From Raineyella sp. W15-4 (GTDB taxonomy: Bacteria; Actinomycetota; Actinomycetes; Propionibacteriales; Propionibacteriaceae): a stretch of 64,000 nt of DNA. A program made the position numbers and the translations under genes. How positions within the stretch are numbered: position 1 is the stretch's first letter; the number at the start of each line of letters is the position of its first letter. This document shows positions 39,374-47,031 of the stretch, in pieces. The stretch lies in contig NZ_CP137079.1 of the NCBI RefSeq assembly GCF_033170155.1, positions 2,666,001 to 2,730,000 on the forward strand, in the 5' to 3' direction. Under the pieces are notes generated by a model, which saw nothing but the letters and a program-made list of their open reading frames with translations, had not been told where the DNA came from and did no database searches.

Positions 39374-39919
39374 TCAGGCCTGGTCGACCTCGATCACCGT
39401 CACCTCGGTCAGCTCCACCTCGGTCAGCTCGGGCTCGGGACGGCCACGGCGGGTGACCGGCGGCAGCGTCGACCACGGGAAGTCGATCCAGCGGTCGGTG
39501 TAGCGCCAGACGAAGTCCGCGTGCAGCCGGGTGTGTGGTTTCTCGTAAATAACCGCCGTACGCGTCTCGGCGGCGTACTGGTGCAGGAAGTCCTGGGTGA
39601 ACCTGAGGGTGGTGCCGGTGTCGGAGACGTCGTCGGCGATGAGGACCTTCAGGTCCCTCAGATCGTGCGGCTGGGGGCTGGGCGGGAGCAGGATCGGGGC
39701 CGGGAGCCGGTCGTTGATGCCGGTGTAGAACTCGACGTTCATCTCGGTGATCTGCTTGATGTCCAGGGCGTAGCCGAGGGCTCCCCCGAAGGGCAGCCCA
39801 CCCCTCGCGATGCACATGATGATGTCGGGGGTGAACCCGTCGTCGACGATCATCTGGGCGACCTCCCGGACGGCGATGCCGAAATCGGGATACGTCAGGA
39901 CCTCGTGCTCCTCACTCAT
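39374..39919 (-). CDS. Purine phosphoribosyltransferase family protein
   Basis: A 181-aa type I PRTase with the PRPP-binding motif VLIADDVSDTGTTLRFT and the purine-base/loop regions IIMCIARGGLPFGGALGYAL and AVIYEKPHT, RWIDFPWS. It resembles xanthine/guanine PRTases of actinobacteria that salvage purine bases. The acidic Thr/Glu/Val C terminus comes from a small repeat (ELTEVELTEV). TAGGGT lies 7 bases before ATG 39919 (leaderless). Exact base specificity is not certain. Confidence 0.82.
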   Translation of the reverse strand: MSEEHEVLTYPDFGIAVREVAQMIVDDGFTPDIIMCIARGGLPFGGALGYALDIKQITEMNVEFYTGINDRLPAPILLPPSPQPHDLRDLKVLIADDVSDTGTTLRFTQDFLHQYAAETRTAVIYEKPHTRLHADFVWRYTDRWIDFPWSTLPPVTRRGRPEPELTEVELTEVTVIEVDQA

Positions 39920-39997
39920 GCGGATCACCCTAGCGCCCCGGCTCCCGGGCCGGCGATGACCCCGGTGACGGATCCCCCGCCCACTAGGCTGCACGCC

Positions 39998-40540
39998 ATG
40001 GAGCTTCGCTGGGCCGGACCCGAGGACGCCGCGCTGGTCGAGGAGGCGTTGCTGGGGATCCTCAATGCGGACCCCGATCGCCCCGCGGTGAGCGCCGAGC
40101 GGTTGCGCAGCGAGCCCACCCTGTCGCGCTACCGGGTCGACTTCTCCGTCGACGGCTCGGTGCCGGCCGCCGGCCGTCCCGGGCGTCACAGCCGGGACGA
40201 GCCCGCCCGGCGCCGCCCGTTCGGGATCATCGCCGAGGTCGACGGGCACCCGGTCGGACTGGTGTGGGCCGTCTTCTTCCCCGCGGACGCCCCGGGGTTC
40301 GGCTTCGTCAGCGCGCAGGCCCCGGAGGTCCAGCTGTGGGTGCGCGAGGAGTTCCGCCGACACGGCACCGGTCGTACGCTGCTGGGTTCGATGGTCCTCG
40401 AGGCGCGGGCCCGCCGGCTGCCGGGACTGAGCCTATCGGTCGATGCCTTTCACCCGGCGGTGGGGCTGTTCTTCGAGGCCGGCTTCCGGACGGTCGGCGC
40501 CGGTGGTCACTCGGAGACGATGCTGCTCGCCCTGCGCTGA
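39998..40540 (+). CDS. GNAT family N-acetyltransferase
   Basis: A 180-aa acetyltransferase. The acetyl-CoA binding region is VQLWVREEFRRHGTGRTLLG, and the C-terminal segment VDAFHPAVGLFFEAGFRTVG is the usual GNAT motif B. An internal loop rich in Arg/Pro (GRPGRHSRDEPARRRP) is inserted before strand 2. TAGGCT lies 7 bases before ATG 39998 (leaderless). The 3' end overlaps the convergent methyltransferase gene by 34 bases. Substrate unknown. Confidence 0.83.
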   Translation: MELRWAGPEDAALVEEALLGILNADPDRPAVSAERLRSEPTLSRYRVDFSVDGSVPAAGRPGRHSRDEPARRRPFGIIAEVDGHPVGLVWAVFFPADAPGFGFVSAQAPEVQLWVREEFRRHGTGRTLLGSMVLEARARRLPGLSLSVDAFHPAVGLFFEAGFRTVGAGGHSETMLLALR

Positions 40541-41589
40541 CCCTCGGCCGCGGTGGCCTCGATCGCGGTGAGCCGGTCGCGGTCCCCGGCGAGCACGATG
40601 AACTCCGTGGTCGACCGGGCGCCCGGCCGACCGACCTTGCGGCCCTTGTCGTCGTACACCCCGATCACCGACCCGATGTAGCGTCGGGCGTCGTACGCCA
40701 GCACCTCGACGTGCTCGGCCCGGTCTCGGCACATCTGCTCCACCTCGGCGCGGCTGACGAAGGACTCGTCGTTGATCGACACCGCGATCACCTCCGCGCG
40801 CAGGTCGCCGATCACCGCGGCCAGTGCCGAGGCCATCGTCCGGCGGCTGTTGAACGGGCTCTTGGTCGCCTGGTCGCGGCAGTCGACCCGTTTGCAGGCC
40901 ACCCCGTACACCTCCGGCTCGTCCCAGCGGACCAGCGTCTCCCAGATGTGGTAGTTCGTGTAGTAGCGGTGCTGGTTGTACGGCGGATCGAGGTAGGCCA
41001 GGTCGACCGGCGGCAACGCCCCGGCGACCGTGACGGCGTCCCCGCGGACCGCCCGGCCGGTGCCGGGGGTGAAGGCCGGCACCTCGAGCCGGATGTCCTG
41101 GTAGGAGCGCGGCGCCCACCGCTTCAGGTAGGCCATCTGCAGCCCCACCGTCGAGTCGACCGCATCGGCGGCCTCGATCAGGCTGGTCACCAGCACCGGC
41201 CACAGCGGGGTGCCGGCCCAGCCCCGGTCGATCGCGGTCCGGATCGCGTCGATCCGGCGCCCGTTGTGCGGCTGGAAGTAGCGGGAGCGGTGGCAGTAGG
41301 TCTCCGTCACGTAGCCGTCCACCCCCGGCAGGGCGTTCAGCTCGTCGACCGCGGCCTGCACCGTGGCAACGTCGACCCGGGCGGCATCCGCCTCGACGTA
41401 CGTCCGGGCGAACACCTCGGAGTAGGCCGCCGTGTCCACCGCGGTGACGTACGCCCCGCGCCGGCAGAACTCCTGTGCCACTCGGGTGGTGCCGGTGAAG
41501 AGGTCGAGTGCGGAGCGCGCCCCGACCGCCTCGGCGAGCCGGCCGAGGACGGGGACGAGGGTGCGCTTGGACCCGAGGTACTTGATCAC
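40507..41589 (-). CDS. DNA adenine methyltransferase (D12 class), orphan
   Basis: A 360-aa N6-adenine methyltransferase. It opens VIKYLGSKRTLVPVLG (AdoMet and phosphate contacts); motif I is ALDLFTGTTRVAQEFC and catalytic motif IV LAYLDPPYNQHRYYTNYHIW, of the D-P-P-Y type. There is no restriction endonuclease or specificity gene near it. GTG 41589 is the likely start, 28 bases after the metallopeptidase stop. Recognition sequence unknown; functions in gene regulation, repair or defence are possible. Confidence 0.86.
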   Translation of the reverse strand: MIKYLGSKRTLVPVLGRLAEAVGARSALDLFTGTTRVAQEFCRRGAYVTAVDTAAYSEVFARTYVEADAARVDVATVQAAVDELNALPGVDGYVTETYCHRSRYFQPHNGRRIDAIRTAIDRGWAGTPLWPVLVTSLIEAADAVDSTVGLQMAYLKRWAPRSYQDIRLEVPAFTPGTGRAVRGDAVTVAGALPPVDLAYLDPPYNQHRYYTNYHIWETLVRWDEPEVYGVACKRVDCRDQATKSPFNSRRTMASALAAVIGDLRAEVIAVSINDESFVSRAEVEQMCRDRAEHVEVLAYDARRYIGSVIGVYDDKGRKVGRPGARSTTEFIVLAGDRDRLTAIEATAAEGQRRASSIVSE

Positions 41590-41617
41590 GTGGTGCCGAT
41601 GGTCGCGGGGCCGATGG

Positions 41618-42484
41618 TCACAGGGTGCGCGCCGACCAGGTGTCGCAGCTGTTCGGGTCGCCGGACCGGTAGCCCTGCAGCAGCCACTTCTCCCGCTGCG
41701 CGGAGGACCCGTGGGTCCACGACTCCCGGTCGACCCGGCCGGTGGTGTTCTGCTGGATCTTGTCGTCGCCGATCGCCTGGGCGGCGGCCCGGGCGTCGCG
41801 GATGTCCTGTTCGGTGATCCGGGCGATCGGGCCCTTGGTGTCCTTGGCGGCGTTGGCGAACCAGACCCCGGCGAAGCAGTCAGCCTGCAGCTCGGACCGG
41901 ACCGCGGCGGAGTCGGCGCCGGTGCCGCCCTTGCTGACCTGGCCGAGCACACCGATCTGGTTCTGCACGTGATGGCCGTACTCGTGGGCCATCACGTACG
42001 CCTCCACCGCCGGGGTCGAGGTGGCACCGAACTGCTGCTGCAACGTGGTGAAGAAGGACTCGTCCAGGTAGACCTTCTCGTCGGCCGGGCAGTAGAACGG
42101 GCCGACCGCCGAGGTCGCGGTGCCGCAGCCGGTCTGGATCTGGCCGGAGAACATCACGAACTGCTCGGCCGGGGTGTAGCCCTGGACCACGCTGCCCCAG
42201 TAGCGGTCGAGGGAGTTCTGGTAGGCGACGAAGCGGCACTGCGGGTTGGTCTCGATGTCCTTGACCGTCGTGCACTTCTGCAGGGTGTTCTGCCCGGTGG
42301 TGGTGGTGCTGGTGGTGTCGACCGCCTGGTTGCCGAGGAGGTTCGCCGGGTCGATGCCGAAGAACAGCGCGACAAGGATGAGGACCAGACCGCCGACACC
42401 GCCGACCGCGATCCGGCCGCCCCCGCCGCCAGCTCCGGAGGTGGACCGGGACGGGTCCAGGTCGGCATTCTCGTTGAAGTCCAT
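41618..42484 (-). CDS. YpfJ-type neutral zinc metallopeptidase
   Basis: A 288-aa membrane-anchored protein: short acidic N terminus, Gly-rich stretch, one helix (VGGVGGLVLILVALFFGI, about 25-45), then an external zinc metallopeptidase domain with AYVMAHEYGHHVQNQIG (His-Glu-x-x-His) and RSELQADCFAGVWF, whose Glu is the likely third ligand. Family members are annotated as zinc metalloprotease YpfJ; natural substrates are unknown. ATG 42484 has GGGAG 6 bases upstream. Confidence 0.85.
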   Translation of the reverse strand: MDFNENADLDPSRSTSGAGGGGGRIAVGGVGGLVLILVALFFGIDPANLLGNQAVDTTSTTTTGQNTLQKCTTVKDIETNPQCRFVAYQNSLDRYWGSVVQGYTPAEQFVMFSGQIQTGCGTATSAVGPFYCPADEKVYLDESFFTTLQQQFGATSTPAVEAYVMAHEYGHHVQNQIGVLGQVSKGGTGADSAAVRSELQADCFAGVWFANAAKDTKGPIARITEQDIRDARAAAQAIGDDKIQQNTTGRVDRESWTHGSSAQREKWLLQGYRSGDPNSCDTWSARTL

Positions 42485-42689
42485 CAGCGTCTCCCCCACT
42501 GATCGCCGGCCATGCCGGTCGAGGAACGAGCCACCGCGGCCGGTCGAACGGTCAGCGGCGGGTCGATCCTACCCCGTGGGGTGGCCGCCATCACAGCACA
42601 GAGGACGACACGACCCCGCCACATCGCCGGGCGACGGGGCGGGGTCGGGATCGCGGGCGTCCCGGTGGAGGCTCCCGGAGGGACCGGGG

Positions 42690-43490
42690 TCAGTTCGACC
42701 GGAAGTAGGACAGCAGCCGGAGCAACTCGGTGTAGAGCCACACCATGGTGACGGTCAGGCCGAAGGCGGCGACCCAGGACTGGTCGGCCGGGGCACCGTT
42801 GCGGACACCGTCCTCGATGGCCGCGAAGTCGACCAGCAGGTTCATCGTGGCCAGCACGATGGCGACCGCGGTGACGATGAAGGCCAGGCCACCGGCCTGC
42901 GGGCCGAAGCCGATCAGCCCGGTGTGCACCCCGAAGAGGGACAGCACGAAATTCACCAGATAGACGACCGCCAGGGCACCGGTGGCGATGAACAGCCCGC
43001 GGGAGATCCGGTTGGCGAAGCGGTTGAGGTTGAAGATCTTGTAGCTGGCCAAGACCAGGCCGGCCACGACGAAGGTCGCGATCACCGCCTGGACCACGAT
43101 GCCCGGGAACAGCCCTTCCAGGAAGCTGGAGAAGATCCCGATGAAGACACCCTCGAGAGCGGCGTACGCGATGACCATGCCGGGCCGTACGCCGCGGCGG
43201 CCGATGACCAGGAACGAGACCACCAGGGCGGCGATGGCCGACCCGATCCAGGCGACGCCGACCAGTGCGGGCGGCACCAGGAACCAGGACGCGGCGGCGG
43301 TGAGGACGACCACGCCGAGGGTGAGGGCAGTCTTGGTGACCACGTCGTCCATCGTCATCCGGTCGACGGGCTGCGGGGCGGCGTACGGGTCGAAGCCCCG
43401 GCCCTGGTACTGCGGAGCGTAGCCGGCCTGGGACCCGGCCCGCGGGTTGAACGAGGCCGAGCGGTTGAGCACGGGGTTGTTGGAACGCAT
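42690..43490 (-). CDS. Bax inhibitor-1/YccA-type membrane protein
   Basis: A 266-aa protein with an N-terminal Gly/Pro/Tyr-rich cytoplasmic part (AGYAPQYQGRGFDPYAAPQP) and seven membrane helices. Segments GMVIAYAALEGVFIGIFSSF, FVVAGLVLASYKIFNLN and the C-terminal WVAAFGLTVTMVWLYTELLR match the actinobacterial Bax1-I family, linked in other organisms to ion leak and stress tolerance. Function here is not established. It stands alone. Confidence 0.85.
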   Translation of the reverse strand: MRSNNPVLNRSASFNPRAGSQAGYAPQYQGRGFDPYAAPQPVDRMTMDDVVTKTALTLGVVVLTAAASWFLVPPALVGVAWIGSAIAALVVSFLVIGRRGVRPGMVIAYAALEGVFIGIFSSFLEGLFPGIVVQAVIATFVVAGLVLASYKIFNLNRFANRISRGLFIATGALAVVYLVNFVLSLFGVHTGLIGFGPQAGGLAFIVTAVAIVLATMNLLVDFAAIEDGVRNGAPADQSWVAAFGLTVTMVWLYTELLRLLSYFRSN

Positions 43491-43639
43491 GCGCGGGAAT
43501 CCTTCTGTTCAGGAGGTACGCCACCCATCGTACGGAGCCGATCCGACGATCCGGGGTGGCGTGCCGCAGACCCGGGACAAACCCGGAGGACCCCTGAGGC
43601 GAAGAGCAGCGGTTGAGCGACTGTCGCAACGTCCGTGGC

Positions 43640-44455
43640 TCACTCGGCTCGGGAGAACTCCGAGGCCTCGGCGACCAGCTCCGGGGTGAGGGCCACCCCG
43701 GTGTAGCGCTCGAACTGTCGGGCGGCCTGCAGGGCGATCACCTCGGCACCGGTGATGAGCTGCTTGGCCCGGGCCCGGCCGGCCCGGATCAGCGGGGTCT
43801 CGGCCGGGAAGGCGACCACGTCGAACACCACCTCCGCAGCCTCGATGTGGGCGTCGGAGAACGACCGGGCGCCCGCCTGTGGGCCGTCCATCCCCAGCGG
43901 AGTGACGTTCACCAGGACCCGCGCCCCGGGCTCGGGAACCTCGGCGAGCCAGCGGTAGCCGTACTTGTCGGCCAGCGCCGGGCCGGCGGTGGCGTTGCGG
44001 GCGAGGACGGTGAGGTCGGCGAACCCGGCGCCACGGAAGGCCGCCACGACCGCCTTGGCCATCCCGCCGGACCCGCGGACCAGAACCGGCAGGGCCGGGT
44101 CGACCCGATGGCTCGCCAGCAGGCTGGCGACCGCCTCGTAGTCGGTGTTGGACGCGGACAGCCTGCCGCCGTCGTTGACGATCGTGTTGACCGACTCGAT
44201 CGCCGCCGCGGACTCCTCCAGCACGTCGACCAGCGGGATCACCGCCTCCTTGAACGGCATCGAGACCGAGCAGCCCCGGATGCCGAGGGCGCGAACGCCC
44301 CGGACGGCGCCCTCGATGTCGTCGGTGGAGAAGGCTTTGTAGACGAAGTTGAGGCCCAGCGTGTCGTACAGATAGTTGTGGAACCGGGTACCGATGTTGG
44401 ACGGTCGCCCCGACAGCGAGATGCAGAGGGTCATGTCCTTGTTGAGGATGGGCAT
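43640..44455 (-). CDS. Shikimate dehydrogenase-like protein
   Basis: A 271-aa AroE-fold enzyme. The substrate domain has LCISLSGRPSNIGTRFHNYL, SVSMPFKEAVIPLVD (catalytic Lys) and NTIVNDGGRLSASNTDYEA (catalytic Asp); the NADP domain has PVLVRGSGGMAKAVVAAF. The N-terminal shikimate-binding loop differs from canonical AroE (SGRPSNIGTRFHN instead of P-I-x-H-S-x-S-P), so it may be one of the diverged AroE paralogs acting on quinate or another ligand. A CACAAT box lies 6 bases before ATG 44455. Confidence 0.82.
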   Translation of the reverse strand: MPILNKDMTLCISLSGRPSNIGTRFHNYLYDTLGLNFVYKAFSTDDIEGAVRGVRALGIRGCSVSMPFKEAVIPLVDVLEESAAAIESVNTIVNDGGRLSASNTDYEAVASLLASHRVDPALPVLVRGSGGMAKAVVAAFRGAGFADLTVLARNATAGPALADKYGYRWLAEVPEPGARVLVNVTPLGMDGPQAGARSFSDAHIEAAEVVFDVVAFPAETPLIRAGRARAKQLITGAEVIALQAARQFERYTGVALTPELVAEASEFSRAE

Positions 44456-44576
44456 GGGGCCATTGTGAGACAGGCCGCGGACAGTGAACCGGAGGGGCAC
44501 CGGACATCGGGCGGCGGTGCGGCGGAGGTGGCCGCGTCGGATCCTCCGAGTGCGCTGTGGGACGTACGATCGGGCC

Positions 44577-45302
44577 ATGGCGACCACCCCTGACGGCGGC
44601 CCGGCGCCCGCCGGCCTCTCCCCGGATCCCCTCTCCCCCGAGCCGGTGGCCTCCCCCGACATGGCCTCCCCCGACATGGCCTCCCCCGACATGGCCTCGC
44701 CCGCCCCGGTCTCTCCCGATCTGGTTGTCGGCGAGGATGGGCTGGCCCGTCCGGTGTGGGCCGCCGCCGATCCGCTGCTCCGGGAGTACTACGACACCGA
44801 GTGGGGCGTGCCGATCCGCGACGAGCGGGGGATGTTCGAGAAGCTCAGCCTGGAGGCGTTCCAGTCCGGTCTGTCCTGGCTGACGATCCTGCGCAAGCGG
44901 CCGGCCTTCCGGGCCGCATTCGACGGCTTCGTCCCGGATCGGGTCGCCGACTACACCGAGGCCGACGTGGCACGGTTGCTGACCGATCCGGGGATCGTCC
45001 GCAACCGGCGCAAGATCGAGGCGACGATCGCCAACGCCCGGGCGACCGTGGCCCTGCGGGAGCGCGGTGGTCTGGTGGAGCTGGTCTGGTCGTTCCGGCC
45101 GGCGGACACCCCGGCGCCGCGCACGCTGGCCGAGGCGCCGACCCGGTCGGCGGAGTCGGAGGCCCTGGCCAGAGCGCTGCGGCGGGAGGGGTTCGTCTTC
45201 GTCGGCCCCACCACGATGTACGCCCTGATGGAGTCGGTCGGCGTCGTCGACACCCACCTGGTCGGCTCGCACCGGCGAGGCAGCTCGGGCGTCTGGTCGT
45301 GA
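44577..45302 (+). CDS. tag: DNA-3-methyladenine glycosylase I family protein lacking the usual zinc ligands
   Basis: Removes 3-methyladenine from alkylated DNA. It is 241 aa: an N-terminal ~45-residue Pro/Ser/Asp-rich extension containing tandem SPDMA repeats, then the Tag domain (YYDTEWGVPIRDERGMFEKL, EAFQSGLSWLTILRKR, DPGIVRNRRKIEATIANAR, GFVFVGPTTMYALMESVGVV). In E. coli Tag zinc is held by two Cys and two His; here the first Cys is Pro (LARPVW), the first His is Tyr (REYYDTEW) and the last Cys is Ser, leaving only the His of DTHLVG. TACGAT lies 6 bases before ATG 44577 (leaderless). It is followed by a sigma factor and ogt. Confidence 0.88.
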   Translation: MATTPDGGPAPAGLSPDPLSPEPVASPDMASPDMASPDMASPAPVSPDLVVGEDGLARPVWAAADPLLREYYDTEWGVPIRDERGMFEKLSLEAFQSGLSWLTILRKRPAFRAAFDGFVPDRVADYTEADVARLLTDPGIVRNRRKIEATIANARATVALRERGGLVELVWSFRPADTPAPRTLAEAPTRSAESEALARALRREGFVFVGPTTMYALMESVGVVDTHLVGSHRRGSSGVWS

Positions 45303-45342
45303 CCGGGGACCTCACATTCCTCTCCACCCACGCGTCTACCGG

Positions 45343-45849
45343 GTGATGGAGATGAGAGAACCGTTCGAACGGGTGGTACACGACCACGGAGCGACCGTGC
45401 TCCGGGTCTGCCGTGCCGTGCTGGGACCCGGCCCGGACGCCGACGACGCCTGGTCGGAGACGTTCCTGGCGGCTCTCACCGCGTGGCCACGACTGGAGGA
45501 GGTGACGAACGTGGAGGCCTGGCTGGTTCGGGTCGCCCACCGCAAGGCGATCGACGTCGCCCGAGCACGGGCCCGGCAGGCGGTCCCGACGGAGGTGCTG
45601 CCGGATGGCGTCTCGACCGTCGGCAGCCCTGATCCCGAGGCTAACGAGCTGTGGGCCGACGTGGGGCGGCTGCCGGAACGACAGCGCCTCGCCGTGGCCT
45701 ACCACTGGTTCGGCGGGCTCTCCCACCAGGAGACCGCCGAACTGATCGGCGGGACACCGGACGCAGTGCGCCGTGCCGCCTCGGACGGCATCAGGTCTCT
45801 GCGCCGGAAGTATCGGGCCGAGGCGGCCCGGAAAGGAGAACCACGATGA
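45343..45849 (+). CDS. Sigma-70 family (ECF-like) sigma factor paired with Ogt
   Basis: About 168 aa, with region 2 (GATVLRVCRAVLGPGPDADD, WLVRVAHRKAIDVARARARQ) and region 4 HTH (GRLPERQRLAVAYHWFGGLS, HQETAELIGGTPDAVRR). No anti-sigma factor is adjacent. Instead the stop overlaps the ATG of the alkyltransferase Ogt by 4 bases, so the two products are made together. The start may be GTG 45343, ATG 45346, or ATG 45352. The context suggests it drives the alkylation-repair genes; this is an inference. Confidence 0.82.
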   Translation: MMEMREPFERVVHDHGATVLRVCRAVLGPGPDADDAWSETFLAALTAWPRLEEVTNVEAWLVRVAHRKAIDVARARARQAVPTEVLPDGVSTVGSPDPEANELWADVGRLPERQRLAVAYHWFGGLSHQETAELIGGTPDAVRRAASDGIRSLRRKYRAEAARKGEPR

Positions 45850-46463
45850 ATGTCGACACCCTCGACCTGCCGCCGGTGACCGGGGCGGAACTGTCCGCAC
45901 TGGAGGCGCACCTGGCCCGGGAGGCCGCCGCGCGCGGACTGCTGGACGTCGCCTACCGTACGGTCGACACCCCGGTCGGGCCGCTGCTGCTGGCCTCGAC
46001 CGAGCGCGGACTGGTCCGGGTCGCGTTCGAACTGGAGGACTTCACCAGCGTCCTGGAGACGCTGGCGGCCCGGATCAGCCCACGCATCCTCGAGGCGCCC
46101 CGACGGCTGGATCCGGTCGCCCACGAACTGGACGAGTACTTCGCCGGGCGCCGCCATGTCTTCGACGTGGCGGTCGACCTCGCCCTGTCCTCGGGGTTCC
46201 GACAGACCGTGCAGCGCTACCTGCCGCACATCCGCTACGGACACACCCTCAGCTATCGGCAGGTCGCCGAACAGGTCGGCAACCCGAACGCCTCCCGCGC
46301 CGTGGGCAGCGCCTGCGCGACCAACCCCCTGCCCGTGGTGGTGCCGTGTCACCGGGTGGTCCGTACGGACGGCCAGTTGGGCGGGTACCTCGGGGGCGTT
46401 GCCGTCAAGGCGACCCTGCTCACCCTGGAAAGGTCGCGGGCTGAGCAGGAGGATGAGGCATGA
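45846..46463 (+). CDS. ogt: Methylated-DNA--[protein]-cysteine S-methyltransferase
   Basis: A suicide repair enzyme that takes the methyl group from O6-methylguanine. It is 205 aa: an N-terminal domain with an unusual helical extension (VTGAELSALEAHLAREAAAR), then the DNA-binding HTH and active site LPVVVPCHRVVRTDGQLGGY (acceptor Cys), with the arginine-finger segment NASRAVGSACATNP upstream. It is coupled to the sigma-factor gene and overlaps the next small gene by 4 bases. Confidence 0.93.
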   Translation: MNVDTLDLPPVTGAELSALEAHLAREAAARGLLDVAYRTVDTPVGPLLLASTERGLVRVAFELEDFTSVLETLAARISPRILEAPRRLDPVAHELDEYFAGRRHVFDVAVDLALSSGFRQTVQRYLPHIRYGHTLSYRQVAEQVGNPNASRAVGSACATNPLPVVVPCHRVVRTDGQLGGYLGGVAVKATLLTLERSRAEQEDEA

Positions 46464-46726
46464 CCGAGAACATGTTCGATCGGGAGACGTTGCGCGCCCT
46501 GGCCGACGAGGGTAACGAGCAGGCGCTCGATCGACTCGCCGATCTCGCCGACGCCGATGGCGACCTGGCCACACTCTCCGAACTGCTCGACGAAGGCAGC
46601 CTGCACGCCGGGCGGTTGCTCACCCGCCGGGCCGCGGCGCACCACGATCTGACGGAACTGCAACGACTGGCGGACGCGGGCAGTCCCGACGCGGAGGCCG
46701 AACTGACCCGACTGCTCCGCGGCTGA
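46460..46726 (+). CDS. Small helical repeat protein after ogt
   Basis: An 88-aa acidic protein of short helical repeats (LADEGNEQALDRLADLADAD, LSELLDEGSLHAGRLL, LTELQRLADAGSPDAEAELT), similar in pattern to Sel1/TPR/HEAT-like hairpins. No catalytic residues are visible. The ATG overlaps the ogt stop by 4 bases, so it belongs to the tag-sigma-ogt group. A protein-protein contact, perhaps modulating the sigma factor, is a guess. Confidence 0.65.
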   Translation: MTENMFDRETLRALADEGNEQALDRLADLADADGDLATLSELLDEGSLHAGRLLTRRAAAHHDLTELQRLADAGSPDAEAELTRLLRG

Positions 46727-46734
46727 TCACGGCC

Positions 46735-47000
46735 CGGAAGGCTGAGTGAGTGCCGGGTCGCGCATCCCGGGGGTGGCCGACCATCACCGCCCGGCCGTAG
46801 TCATCCGCGAGGCGGACGATCCCGCCGAGCACCTTGGCCACGACGGTCGTGTTCACCCCACCGTGGACCACCAGCACGAACGCGCCCGGCCGGCTGACGG
46901 CACAGATCCACCGGCGCATCGCAGCACGGCGCTCCGCCGGGGCCAGCAGGAGCGCGGCGTCGAGCGTGACCAGCCCGACTGCGGCGAGCGCGGCGCAGGA
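46735..47000 (-). pseudogene. Possible gene remnant of unknown parent
   Basis: On the minus strand a frame is open from 47000 down past 46735 with coding-like composition (CAALAAVGLVTLDAALLLAP, RRWICAVSRPGAFVLVVHGG, NTTVVAKVLGGIVRLADDYG) but has no start codon near its beginning: it opens right after a stop at 47001-47003, and its 3' part runs antisense through the 88-aa gene. It is probably a truncated gene. The rest of this 305-base gap holds nothing else. Confidence 0.35.
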
Positions 47001-47031
47001 CTAGACCACGGGTGAGGCGGGTGGGGACGCA

